Shown here: positions 25,101 through 33,879 of the stretch, in pieces | How positions within the stretch are numbered: the stretch's first letter is position 1 | Layout: each line of letters opens with the position of its first letter | From: Scolanthus callimorphus | Taxonomy: Eukaryota > Cnidaria > Anthozoa > Actiniaria > Edwardsiidae | DNA length: 64,000 nucleotides | Direction: 5' to 3' | Assembly: GCA_033964015.1 (NCBI GenBank) | Contig: CM066920.1 | Location: forward strand, 6,973,912-7,037,911 | Position numbers and translations under genes: made by a program | The notes under the pieces: model-generated | The model's database searches: none | Told to the model about the DNA's origin: nothing | The model's input: the letters and a program-made list of their open reading frames with translations, nothing else

Positions 25101-28100
25101 CTTGTTCTTTCCTCCAAAGTTTTGATGTTTTTTTAATGCATTTTAAGAGCGTTTTGACGTTTTTTTTTTTTGCTGTTTGTATAAAAACTATGCCTCGAAC
25201 TTGTTTTGTTGGTCTAGCCACCTGTTAATGGAGGCCTGTGGCGTACCCAAATAACACTATAGATGTCCCCATTTACACTTTTTATTCACTCTATGTATAC
25301 AGTACAACCTCAAACCTGCTCTGTACTAACCGTTTCATGTACAATGTGACTTCAAGCTATGCGACTTGAAAAACAGAATATAAAAATCGCAGCTAAGTGT
25401 GCATGCTCTAGAATTGCTGTTTTAGTAGATGCTAAAAAGAAAGAGAAAGTGCTTTCCAGTCATTGAGCTCGCAAAGAGACAAAAAGCATGACAAAACGGC
25501 TTGTAGGTATCATTGCAACTGGCACCGTGAATGTTTTGTGACGATCGTGGAATCTGGTCGCGGAATGGAACGAGGATTGTAGAATCTCTTAGCGGAATTG
25601 AACGTGGAGATCAAAATGTTGGATGATTTTTTATTCTCTGGAAGTAATGTATTTTCTTTCACTGTTTTACAGGCCTGGTTCTTTGCACGAAGAGTAGAAT
25701 GGATGAGAAATGTAATGAAGGCGATGGAAGATCAGAGAAAAACAGAAAAATGAACTAGAAGGAGGCTCAAATTAATATTTACAAAATGACCTCACCGTTG
25801 CCGGAAATAACTGCCGTTCATCCGACTTTGTCTGATCAATATTGTAATTATAGTGAGTCATAATGTACACTCAACTGAAGGCTCGATTCTTTCTTTTTCT
25901 GTTTAATTTTTGATGACACATGAGAACATGTCTGACCGTTTGATTAGACACAATTTCAAAGTGACTAAAACAAAAAATGTTTCCACGTGTTCTCGTTATT
26001 TAAATAATTCCATTACACATTTCAATACTTTCAATTGACAAAAAAACATGGACGGTGAAAACTATCATATTTATGTATTTTGTTTTTCATAAAAGAGTGG
26101 AATTAGGTATGTGTAAATGTATGTCAACTGGACATACATTTTAGTATCATATTTTAACTTGGTAAAGCAATACGTCTTTCATTATTGCATGGTATGTGGG
26201 GAGGACTCTTAGGCCTGTTGCAAATGCCAATCTTTTGCCGCGTCAAATCCAATTCAGTCGACTGGTTTTCTCCATTTTAAAATCGCGTCACTTTAAAAAA
26301 AATCGCGAACTTAAAGCGAAGCGAAAAAAATTCCCGCAAACTTTAATGTCGCGAAATTTTATACTCTCCTATATTTCTTGTTTTCTCAATTTAATGAAGA
26401 ATTCACGGCTACAATGTAAATACGTATTATACAATTACAAAGAATGTGTAAGGATAAGGATAATGTCTTTGACTATGCCTATGGTAGACGATGCAGTTCC
26501 TATAGTTTGATGCAGATGCAGTTCCTATAGTTCCTATAGTTTGGTTTTGTTACTGTATGAGTAGATGATTTTCAGCAATAATAAAATAATAATAAAATTT
26601 TCGAAATATATATTTTTTCATTTTCGCGAAAATTAATTTACTAAGAAAATAATTTTACACCCAAATCGCGAAAATAAAGACCCGCGAAATATGCCAACCT
26701 TTTTTTCGCAAAATTTAGTGCCCGCGAAAACTAGTACCAATAAGGTAGTACCTACCTGGTCTGGCTGGTTTCTGTAGAGTCCATCCAAGATGAGATAAGT
26801 GTAGAAAAGAGGCCATTCACACTCAATGTGCTCAAAGATTTCAAGTTCTGCAGGCTCATAATGCAACCTAAAAGGATCCTACAAACAAACATTTGCAAAA
26901 CGTTTCAGAGAAGCTAGAAAATGGGCTGTATTGATCAAGTTTTGCCGACAGTTTCATCTACACTGGATAATTAGGAAGACAAGAAAAGTCCAGGTTCTAA
27001 TTCTCTATTCTACCACTGGATAGGTATCGATGGCGCATAAATACAGTGGGAGCATCAATTTGAAGTCGAAAAAGTTGTGAATACCGATGAGAAACTGATG
27101 AAGCTTGAATTGAGACAATAGACAAACTTGAGTAAAATAAATTTTTCGGCCTCGTTGGTATTCACAACTTTTTTTGCTTCAAACTGAGGCCCCCACTGTA
27201 TTTATGCACCGTCGATGATTATTTTATTATTCTTTTTATTATTACATTATTTATTATGACACAGGGTTCGCCTCAAGAGCAACTGAGCTCATCTAGGAGG
27301 CTTATTCTGAATAGCATTTACATAAAATAGTTTACGGTATGAATACAATACATGAAATAGGTTACAGTACGGATAAAAGAGACAAATGCCAATTGGCTCG
27401 ATGCCTATTCAGCGGTAGAGTAGAGACGAAACAACACCATCTTACAGCCTTTCCAGTTCTATTCAGTATAAATGACTCCACAACTATGCAACATAGCAAA
27501 TCTAATCAGACCTTTACTGGAAAATCTCCTATTTTACAATAAGCAGTTTGTTCATACCTCTACAGGAGTTTTATAGCCATCTCGTAGAAATCTGCACAAG
27601 CCATATCGACCCTAAATAGCAAATTCAATACATTTAATAAAACATGTGGACATTATAAGGGATGGCTTTAGTCCCTGAGGGCTATATTTATATAATTATA
27701 CTAGCCTGCTTACTGGCAGTTTGTGCTTTCACGGTGGAAAAAACTTCACTTCGTGGCCCTGGCAACCATCTTGGGCAGGCACAAAAAATCTGTTTGTGAT
27801 GAGGGACAAAGCTCCATACTGATTCTTCGCTTGTGTCCAAGATGGCAGTCAAGATCACAAGCTGAAGTTTGCCGTAAAAACACCCACAAACCCCCTGCAA
27901 GCAGGCTTGACATTGTACAATTATATTGTAGTTGTGTGCCACCTTAAGTGAAGTCTCAATGTTTCCAAAAGGAAACAAATGTGAGAATGTGATTTTGCAT
28001 GGTTGTGAAAGGAATGGATATATACTGTAAGTTTGCATCTCAGTTCATGTACATAAGGTTGCACATTAATGACTTTGACTTATTCTGACACATTGTTAAT

Positions 28101-31100
28101 TCTCTCAGAAAAAGTTCGTACCATATGATACCGTATACCTCTAATTTGTTGATTATCTCATCTCTTGTTTCATTGACTAAATCCTCATCCTCAACAGCAA
28201 ATGCCGGGAAACTGATAACACTCAGAAGTGATGCAGCAACCTCCTTGGAGTTGGACTCCCTAGGCAGCATTGACTGCAATATTGCCTGAAATGAATGGGA
28301 ATAGCTACAATGTTACCAGTACATTAAAGAGCATATGACACAAAATCAATCTTTGGTTGACGTCACTAAAATCCGACATGTGAAACACATCAAAGTGTTC
28401 CAGGGAGTCAAATTCGAATAGCAAACTCAAAACTTTAAAGCATCGCAACTTTGCTGCTTTTAACAGATCTTGTTCAACTTTGGAGAGAGTTATTAATTAC
28501 TAAAAGCGATCTTTTGGGGGACTTTTACAATTAAAATTGGTTTCATGTATAAGCAGAGACGTAAATGTAGAGACTCTTCTATATCATATTTATGACCCCT
28601 TATGAACATTGAACTTCTATTAGTAGGTTTTAAGTAGTTTTAAGTACCGGTAGTAGTAATAGTACTGTTTTAAGTAGCACTACATGTACATGTATTTCAG
28701 CATTATAAGCTGCCTTTGGTTTTGTGAGCCTTCAGTTCAGTTGGAAATTACAATGACATTGTATAGCATCATCATGTCTTACCTTACACTGCTGAATGTC
28801 ATCTGGCAAAACATGGATGACAGAGAGCTGGCTTCCACCAGGACCAAACAAGTCCAGACCATTTAGTGACTCTAGAGCTGCCTGTTTATATGGTACAATA
28901 AAAAACATTTTAAAACATTTCATTACTAGAAAGAAGGAACACTGCAATGCAATACTTGGGAGGAGTTACTGGCAGTATGTAGACATTGAGATAGGTGCAA
29001 CTTTTATGTACGGTAATTTGTGTATCACCTTTCTGATTGCATACTGGTAGATGCCAACTCTCCCATACTTTGTGGGAGACTCCATGTACATGTATAATCT
29101 CCCTCAAGTTTTGCCTTTCTTGAAAATTCCTTATATTTGTGTCATATATCAGTGCTGTCAGAAAGTTTTTAAGCAGGCAGTTATCAAAAAAAAGTATTTT
29201 AAAAAAGTGGCTAATTTCAGTGGCTCAATAAATGCTTTTGACTGGGATCCCATGAAAAGTAGCCGGCAGTAAAACATAAAATAGTCTTTAGTGGCCAGTG
29301 GAGCTCCAGTGGTCGGCGGCTTGTACCATATAGACATTTTATACTTTACAAAACTCCCATGGTCAAGCAAAAATACAGTAGCATGTATGACTCATGGTGG
29401 CCACAGATTTTGTTTACAAACAAATTACAGTACAGTACTTGCCTTTGCTAACCCAATTGAGCTGGCATTAAGCTCAGGCATTCCATGGTTAAGTTTGTCT
29501 CCTCTTTCCCATATTCCATAGTCCTACAAGAAGAGATTAATGACTCAGAAGGATTTTCTTGTTAGAGGCTGTGCTGACCAGAATAACACTTACAGAGGTA
29601 ATAAAGCCAGTTTCTACTTAAAATTCTTGGCTTTAAAACAAAAAGCACTTGTTCCTCCCAAGTATGGAATCTCCACAAGTTGTTAATATTATTACGATTA
29701 TCAACTTTGGAGTACATTGAATACAAAAAACAATAATTTATAGCAACCGTCATCAATGCCGATTTACTCGCCAATATGTCCATTAGGGCCCGGATAATAT
29801 GCCACAATGCTAACCAAAGTTATTATAATTGTAAAGATAACTTACTGGCACAGAGTAGGCCTTTTCAATGTAGAAGACCAGGTTCTGTATAAATGCTACT
29901 TCATCCAGGGTGAAAATGATCTGAATGCCTGTGGTAGAGAAATGTTTTTCATACTCAGAGGAAGAAGATTATTCATAACTTCACTGAAAGAGGTCAATGT
30001 AAAGTTATCAGTTGGTGCACATTTTGTTTCCAGCACATGAAGCTGCTAAAGGAAACATAAAATTTCCTCAAATGCTTTGTTCAAAGCTCACGAAACTTGG
30101 CATTCATGTTACTTTTGATGATACTGACCTGAGGCCGTCATCTGTGCTAGCTGTAGAAGATAGAGTGATGTGGCATCAATCTGTAGATGTCCCCAACCAT
30201 GATCACTCACACAAGTACTGCCAGTTTCTGCATAACATGAAAACAAAAAACAACATTACTGTGGCCATATCTCTCATGATCCCCAACCTTTGCCAAATGG
30301 TTGGGAAAAACATTATATCAGGACCTGAACTGGCATGAAATATTATAGTTCAGATGTTTAGTGGGTAAACATGTGTATGCTGGGAGAGGAAGGCATAAGG
30401 GGTGTCTGAAAACACAAAACTGCGTACCATTTCTTTTTAACTGTAATATTATTACATTCAACAATTCTGGAAATACTTGTATGACTAATACAGGGCCCAA
30501 TATATACTTTAAAGAGGTGCCATTGCTGCCTAAATAAAAAAAACTCTTGTTGCCAAAATAGTGAAGTTTATTTGCCAAAAGAGAAATCTGGTCACCAGAT
30601 TACTGAAACAAGATACTGCTGAAAATTGTGTCCTTCTTTTGTAACTGGTGATAATTCAGACAACATGAAGCCAAGAAAAGAAAGCCCTTTTCTTTCAATG
30701 CTGTTGACAGCTAATTTTGAGAAGATAATTTTTTTTTTAAAACATACAGATTGGAAAGCGCCAGTTGCAACTACTGTAGGTTGAAGTTTTTGCTCATTTT
30801 AAAAACCCTAAAGCTAGTCACCAATGGCAACCATGTGGTTGCAAAGGTTTACATGTACATGGATCTTCCATGTACAGTAAGACTCATACAAAGAGAAGCC
30901 TAGAATCTTTCTAAGTAGGCATGAATACAGAAACTACAGTAGTTATGGACTGTGCTGTACATTTTTCATTAGCCTAAAAATCTGCTCTAATGTTATCATT
31001 TTGCACAGCACTTACTCATGCTGTACTTTGCATGAAGCGAATCTGCTCTTGCTTGGCTTGTCTTGAACCTTTCAACTTTATCAGCCTGAAAATGTCCATA

Positions 31101-33261
31101 AAAACATTGAATGCCAACATTCAATAACGTTCAAAAAAATTATTTTCACATATCTATCAGCTTTATGGGAAGCATGGGTGGCGCAGCATAACAGCACTCA
31201 CTGTATAGCCCAGATTCGATTACCGGCAGGGATGTGGAAATTCTTTCCCTTTTTTCCTGCCGCAAAGAGAGCTAAGGCTTCATTGTAGGCTGTAAAAAGC
31301 TTGCGCCTCCTTAGTTTTTCGGATGAGACAATAAACTGAGGTCCTGTCTCCCTCTGCTTCCACATCCAATTTGAGGGGGACGTAAAAGAACCCTTGGGAT
31401 GTTGATACAGGTCTTCTGGTCTAACTAAAATACTTCACAAGAGCACATGAAGAAGAGCCACCTCTTGGGTGTGCCCAATGTGCATAATCCCTTATTATCA
31501 TCATTTTTATTATTATACAGGGTAATCATTTGGCACAATAAAACCTTCATAATACCTGTCTCATCATAGATGTTAGTAGTCCTCTCATCAGTTTCACAAC
31601 AGCCTAAAAATTCCATAGTAAAAAAACGTAATACATGGGCAAATCAAGGAATTTTTGAAGGGGGCACCATCTGAGAATTTTTCTACTTTTTCTTTATGTA
31701 TGTGAAGTATGCCACAATTTAAAAATCAAACTACAAGATTAGTGAAAAATCTTTTTTCAGAGACAGTGAATGTGGTAACTGAAAAAATTGGGAACCTCAT
31801 GGAAAATCAAAGCCCGGTATTTTTTAAAGTGGTGGTTCCCCCTCACCCTTGGAGGACTGGGGTAGAGGTCATCAGAGGTATTGTGTCTATGATACATGTC
31901 TCACATTGGTAAGACAATTCTAGGTACATGGGTGTGTACCCAACCAACTCCGGGTAGGAACTAGTGCTGGTGTGACTTTCTGGACTAACCCTGTGTTCTT
32001 TTTTAAGGATTAAGTTAACATCCAGACTACAACAACTGTACATAAACAACAAAAAATATGTACATGCTTTCTCCTAAAAGTTTTAACTGCTCAATTTTAA
32101 TTTATTGTTGTACCTGGGTGAGTTCATAAGCTTTTGCTCGATCCTCATCCATATCAGCATTCTTTCTATATGCCAGGGCCAAAGCCCACACAGCCAAGAT
32201 GCTGTAGACATTATCACGAACCCAGGCGTCACCAGGGTATCTGCTATCTAGGTGGTCTTGGCCATTCCATTTGATGCGAGGTGGCAATAGACCAGTCACT
32301 GGGTCCTATAATCAAGAAGTACAGTAAGTTGTGATAATAATCTGCGCATACTTATTTAATAGGCTTTCACATTTAAAATCTGTACCCCCTAGGTTGAGAA
32401 CCTCGGAATTCCAGGGGGTTAAGCTTCAGAACAACTTGGATTCCCATGGAACTTGAGGAGGGGGGGTTGATATCATAGAGATTCCAGGGGGTGTGACACA
32501 AAAAATAGAAATTCCAGGGTTAATTGCAAATTTCAAGGGGAAAGACATGGTAGCACAGAATTCCAGGTGGTAGTGACTTGATAGCAAGGAATACCAGGTC
32601 CCCAACAGGGGGGGTTACAGAAATTAAATGGAGGTCTGTAATTTCCTCACTCACACTTTGAAAACCGTTCCATCATACTTTTATCCAGAATTTCAAGGTC
32701 CCTCAGCCTGCAACCCCTGGAATTATAACCCCCCTGGAATGCCAGAGTCCTTAAACTGTGTCCATGGTGTGTAACCAGCTCAGGGGGCTTGAAGCAGATT
32801 ACAAAGGCATTAAACAAACCCATCCCTTCTGACTCTTTTATTATAACATAGCTATAGTACTTGTACTACATAGTACAACACCACATTCTGGACGCACCTA
32901 GAATCGTGTTATGACTATTATTGCTTCCACAAGCAAACCCACACACAACTTCAAAATAAATAAATAGAGGCAACCTGACCAGTTTTCGTGGATGTCATTG
33001 TGATGTTCGTGGATGTCATTGTGATGTTCGAGATCTTTGGCAATACCGAAATTCAAAAATCAGCAACACAAGGTAAAATATTTCCGTTTCACCGACAGAG
33101 AATCAAGTCAGACTCAGCCTCAACTCGGTCGGTCAGAGTCAGAAACACGAGAATTCGTGTGCATTTCGCCCCCAATTTCTCACCTGAAAATTTAGGATAG
33201 TTCGCGTAACAAGACCATGATACCAGTCCAGCCGTACAATAGAATTACTTCTAGTCCTCAT
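2490..33261 (-). CDS. PHKA: Phosphorylase b kinase regulatory subunit alpha (PHKA), 33-exon gene
   Basis: This is the alpha regulatory subunit of phosphorylase kinase, the cytosolic (alpha-beta-gamma-delta)4 enzyme that phosphorylates glycogen phosphorylase and starts glycogen breakdown. I assembled 33 exons by matching conserved PHKA blocks and checking GT-AG (one GC-AG) sites and phase. The product is about 1,200 residues, against about 1,220-1,235 for vertebrate PHKA1/2. The start [12 protein letters not shown] mirrors the vertebrate alpha start, which favours alpha over beta. Order: glucoamylase-like N-terminal domain, variable serine-rich loop, C-terminal regulatory region with the [13 protein letters not shown] block, then [11 protein letters not shown] and a terminal CaaX box (CILS). 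Oddities are a one-base frame break in exon 24 (12836-12913), a GC donor after exon 7, and a much shortened variable loop around exons 20-22. Exons 16 and 21 are the least certain. The promoter is shared with the divergent gene at 33880. Confidence 0.95.
3960..4690. repeat. Degenerate CACGTCAC-rich array filling PHKA intron 31
   Basis: Dozens of imperfect copies of a roughly 12-24 bp theme (acgtcacggtcacgtcacag, with agccaacgtcac variants) run through the intron between exons 31 and 32. Each copy carries a CACGTCA or CGTCAC half-CRE-like motif. A second theme, gaaacgactacgtaatg, recurs about every 100-150 bp, implying a higher-order unit. The array ends only about 15-20 bp from exon 31's donor at 4706. 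Confidence 0.85.
5472..5717. mobile_element. MITE, GAGCGGATTTC family, copy 2 (inverted relative to copy 1)
   Basis: This 246-bp element has ends ATAGAGCGGATTTCAGATGA and ATCTGCTCTAT. It matches copy 1 over its whole length in the opposite orientation. It begins 45 bp from the acceptor of PHKA exon 30, so it sits immediately upstream of that exon in the transcript. Confidence 0.82.
6049..6147. repeat. Foldback element
   Basis: The arms gttatttaccggctgggagg and the mirrored ...cctaaagccggtaaataac flank a second inner inverted repeat (aaaactgtgacc / ggtcacagttt). It lies in PHKA intron 29. Confidence 0.7.
7190..7480. mobile_element. MITE, GAGCGGATTTC family, diverged copy 3
   Basis: It starts ATAGAGCGGGTTTCAGACGA and ends CCTGAAATACGCTCTAT. 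The ends match the family but the interior is diverged. It lies in PHKA intron 29. Confidence 0.65.
8257..8560. repeat. 102-bp direct tandem repeat, three nearly identical copies
   Basis: Units begin at 8257, 8359 and 8461 with agatctattggtaacctggg and end ...gccttttatacgg. The first two copies appear identical and the third differs at one or two sites, so the expansion is recent. Because 102 is a multiple of three, the array stays open in several frames, which explains the repetitive open frames seen here. It is intronic to PHKA. Confidence 0.92.
8886..13628 (-). CDS. PHKA: PHKA exons 23-29: C-terminal regulatory region, part 1
   Basis: Exons: 13628-13463, 12913-12836, 12266-12189, 11555-11476, 11039-10831, 10145-10047, 8980-8886. 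Recognisable blocks are [79 protein letters not shown] and [20 protein letters not shown], all at matching positions of vertebrate PHKA. Exon 24 (12913-12836) is 78 bp, but frame needs one more base: the 5' part reads GPQFDTDLF and the 3' part LLEELYEK in another frame, with the break at 12860-12863. Exon 29 ([19 protein letters not shown]...) is less conserved but has good splice sites and phase on both sides. Confidence 0.9.
9015..9850. repeat. 91-bp direct tandem repeat, about nine copies
   Basis: The unit contains ggttggacttgtctctcatt and gtcaaccagagaaacaaagg; the marker tctctcattgcgtc recurs about every 91 bp (9068, 9161, 9251 and on to 9797). Left copies (accattgaacattgcc) and right copies (accattgaccattgcc) form two subfamilies, so the array grew by local duplication. 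It lies in PHKA intron 28. Confidence 0.92.
11755..12044. mobile_element. Composite foldback element, TAGACC family
   Basis: The palindrome aattagacctcgaggccgaa...cgagaggtctaatt is followed by a second inverted pair (tttagtataaaccaact / agttggtttatactaaa). A related copy lies at 56453-56718. It is located in PHKA intron 25. Confidence 0.7.
12399..12675. mobile_element. Foldback element with GGCCGTTTTCACACT ends and a GACGAACAAATCGTC-themed core
   Basis: Terminal inverted repeats are GGCCGTTTTCACACTAGA and CTAGTGTGAAAACGGCC. Nearly the whole interior is variants of gacgatttgttcgtc in both orientations. There is no coding capacity. It lies in PHKA intron 24. Confidence 0.85.
15923..16140. mobile_element. 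MITE, TAGCCTGCGTAG family
   Basis: Long inverted ends (tagcctgcgtagctggcggt and the mirrored ccccactacgcaggcta) continue through gttttagcaggtttttatcc. The flanks share gggcaaaacta, a possible target duplication of about 9-11 bp. It lies in PHKA intron 22. Confidence 0.75.
16608..16748. repeat. 28-bp tandem repeat (catgacaacattacaaatca), about five copies
   Basis: The unit ataatacaccatgacaac..., with attacaaatc, is repeated in direct orientation in PHKA intron 22. Confidence 0.85.
16883..17013. mobile_element. MITE, TAGCCTGCGTAG family, short copy
   Basis: The ends ctagcccgtgtagcggc and gccgctacgcaggctag mark a 131-bp relative of the element at 15923-16140. It ends 11 bp before the exon 22 donor on the minus strand. 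Confidence 0.65.
17025..22330 (-). CDS. PHKA: PHKA exons 14-22: central region and variable loop
   Basis: Exons: 22330-22252, 21952-21818, 21105-21063, 20419-20341, 19664-19520, 18757-18688, 18437-18355, 17844-17771 (acceptor uncertain; 17838 also keeps frame), 17163-17025. Conserved blocks are [65 protein letters not shown] and [11 protein letters not shown]. Exon 16 (43 bp) is chosen on splice sites and phase alone; its protein has little recognisable similarity, so it is tentative. Exons 21-22 encode a serine-rich stretch ([14 protein letters not shown]) where vertebrate PHKA has its long, poorly conserved phosphorylated loop. The loop is clearly shorter here, or a further exon was missed between 17845 and 18354. 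Confidence 0.8.
19126..19159. repeat. 34-base C homopolymer
   Basis: An unbroken C run in PHKA intron 18, preceded by a C/T-rich tract from 19076. Its length is likely to be unreliable in any assembly. Confidence 0.9.
20146..20328. mobile_element. MITE, GAGCGGATTTC family, short copy 4
   Basis: The ends ATAGAGCAGATTTCGTATGA and TCATACGAAATCTGCTCTAT are perfect inverted repeats that extend inward through GACTGTGAAAAGT. The core is GC-rich (gcgg/cggt repeats). It lies in PHKA intron 17, 13 bp beyond the exon 17 donor. Confidence 0.78.
21430..21806. mobile_element. Foldback element with GGGGGGACTCTCATATG ends
   Basis: The left end (ggggggactctcatatg, then cgggcgggggtgctcgtcg) mirrors the right end (cgacgagcacccccgcccg, then catatgggagtcccccc). 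The interior repeats tatcttttagggg. The right end lies 11 bp beyond the PHKA exon 15 donor. A single related end appears at 34850-34895. Confidence 0.78.
22429..22740. repeat. Local duplications with GCGCGC-rich inverted ends
   Basis: Two direct duplications are adjacent: tattctccgcttt...tccacgg (22429 and 22504) and gcgcgctgcat...gtgggaca (22612 and 22666). The second pair lies inside an inverted repeat (ttccagctataacgc / gcgcttatagctgaaa). It is just beyond the PHKA exon 13 donor. Confidence 0.55.
22778..33261 (-). CDS. PHKA: PHKA exons 1-13: glucoamylase-like N-terminal domain
   Basis: Exons in transcript order: 33261-33184, 32305-32114, 31603-31556, 31085-31016, 30227-30129, 29928-29846, 29523-29443, 28881-28783, 28285-28139, 27611-27558, 26878-26756, 23523-23428, 22885-22778. 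Together they encode about 426 residues. Visible conserved blocks are [148 protein letters not shown] and [14 protein letters not shown]. This is the GH15 (glucoamylase-like) domain known in PHKA/PHKB; whether it binds or cleaves any carbohydrate is unresolved in the family. All junctions are phase-consistent. The intron between exons 7 and 8 uses a GC donor. Confidence 0.95.
23203..23301. repeat. 20-bp tandem repeat (agttttataattggtcgcca), five copies
   Basis: Five nearly perfect direct copies inside a GGTCGCCA-rich repeat in PHKA intron 12. A related TCGCC-themed repeat occurs at 41335-41525. Confidence 0.9.
23561..23705. mobile_element. MITE with AAGGCCTAGGGCATAC-type ends
   Basis: The ends tggcctagggcatacgtaga and cgatgtatgccctaggcctt, with inner arms ggtcgcgtcga / tcgacgcgac, give a 145-bp hairpin element. 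It lies 37 bp upstream of PHKA exon 12 in the transcript. Confidence 0.75.
24633..25753 (+). CDS. Divergent homeodomain protein, two exons, nested in PHKA intron 11
   Basis: Exon A runs 24633-24938 from the first in-frame ATG; the frame is open upstream to 24576, and an acceptor at 24595-24596 could allow an earlier exon. Exon B runs 25673-25753 with a TGA stop. The 734-bp GT-AG intron is phase 0. The predicted product is 128 residues. Residues 57-116 form a homeodomain: F8, Q12-L13, L16-E17, F20, then W25-P26-D27 (the PRD class usually has YPD), A35, L40, W48-F49, R52-R53 and W56. The splice site lies between positions 46 and 47, the classic intron site of PRD-class homeoboxes. Asn51 is Ala and position 50 is Phe, so ordinary TAAT recognition is doubtful. 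It would be nuclear. Either a fast-evolving real gene or a decaying copy is possible. It overlaps no PHKA exon and is antisense to PHKA. Confidence 0.72.
27027..27215. mobile_element. MITE in PHKA intron 11-10 region
   Basis: Inverted ends tcgatggcgcataaatacag / ctgtatttatgcaccgtcga, with inner arms aaagttgtgaatacc / ggtattcacaacttt, lie between exons 10 and 11. Confidence 0.75.
31167..31470 (+). mobile_element. tRNA-derived SINE
   Basis: The head has a tRNA-like A box (gtggcgcagcataacagc) and B box (agattcgattacc). It is followed by a body with gatgagacaataaactgagg and acgtaaaagaaccc, motifs widespread in animal SINEs, and an AT-rich tail (ttattatcatcatttttatt). It fills most of PHKA intron 3, antisense to the gene. 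Confidence 0.75.
32390..32620. repeat. Degenerate array of gaattccaggggg
   Basis: Several irregular copies of aattccagggggt follow the phrase ggttgagaacctcgg. A parallel array at 35465-35715 uses aaagaattctttggggt after ggttgagaaccaagg, so both seem to be versions of one element. It lies in PHKA intron 1. Confidence 0.6.
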
Positions 33262-33879
33262 GGCGGCATTTTATCACAGCATTTAGCCATTTTTAAGGCA
33301 ATAAAAACTAATTTTCGGAAACATGGACTCCTTGTTATCGTCCATGTTGACACATTTCCTATTTGACAGGGCGTTCGACAAGTATGGGGGACTGGGGTGA
33401 GAATTTGCATAATACAAGAAGCCCGGATGTAATATCTTGCTCGCGCGCTCACTCGACGAAACTTGATTAATTTTGAACATTTGTTACTGTATTCTTGAAT
33501 GCAATCTTTGCTTTGTAGAATGTAAAAGAATAAAAAAGGAGAGATTTGTTCAGAGTCCCCTCCTTTTGCAGTACGGTGAATATCCGGATGTTGCACGCAC
33601 GCGTACGTCACGCGGGAAATCTTTGTGACGTCACAATCAAATCAAGTGAAAATTAGAAAATTTTAGCGCCGTGGCGACCAGAAACCCGCACTGAAAAACA
33701 AGAAGAAAACCTTTTCCCAGGTAGGCAAATTGATGCACTCCGCTAATTAGGCGCAAAAGGGAATAGGCCTATCTTTTTCTTGTTTTGACCAGAAAAAAAG
33801 TTGAATGCTTTCTTTTCGCGTTGCCCTTTTATGCTCTCTTTTTTGAGGTTTTCAGGATCTGGACGATGGGACCCAAAAA
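33262..33879. promoter_or_regulatory. Shared bidirectional promoter of PHKA and the CLHC1-like gene
   Basis: The two start codons face away from each other across 618 bp with no other gene between them. A palindromic CRE (TGACGTCA) lies at 33626-33633, with a second TACGTCAC half-site at about 33604. No clear TATA box is placed for either gene. The head-to-head layout and the CRE are seen in the sequence; co-regulation and cAMP response are inference. Confidence 0.6.
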
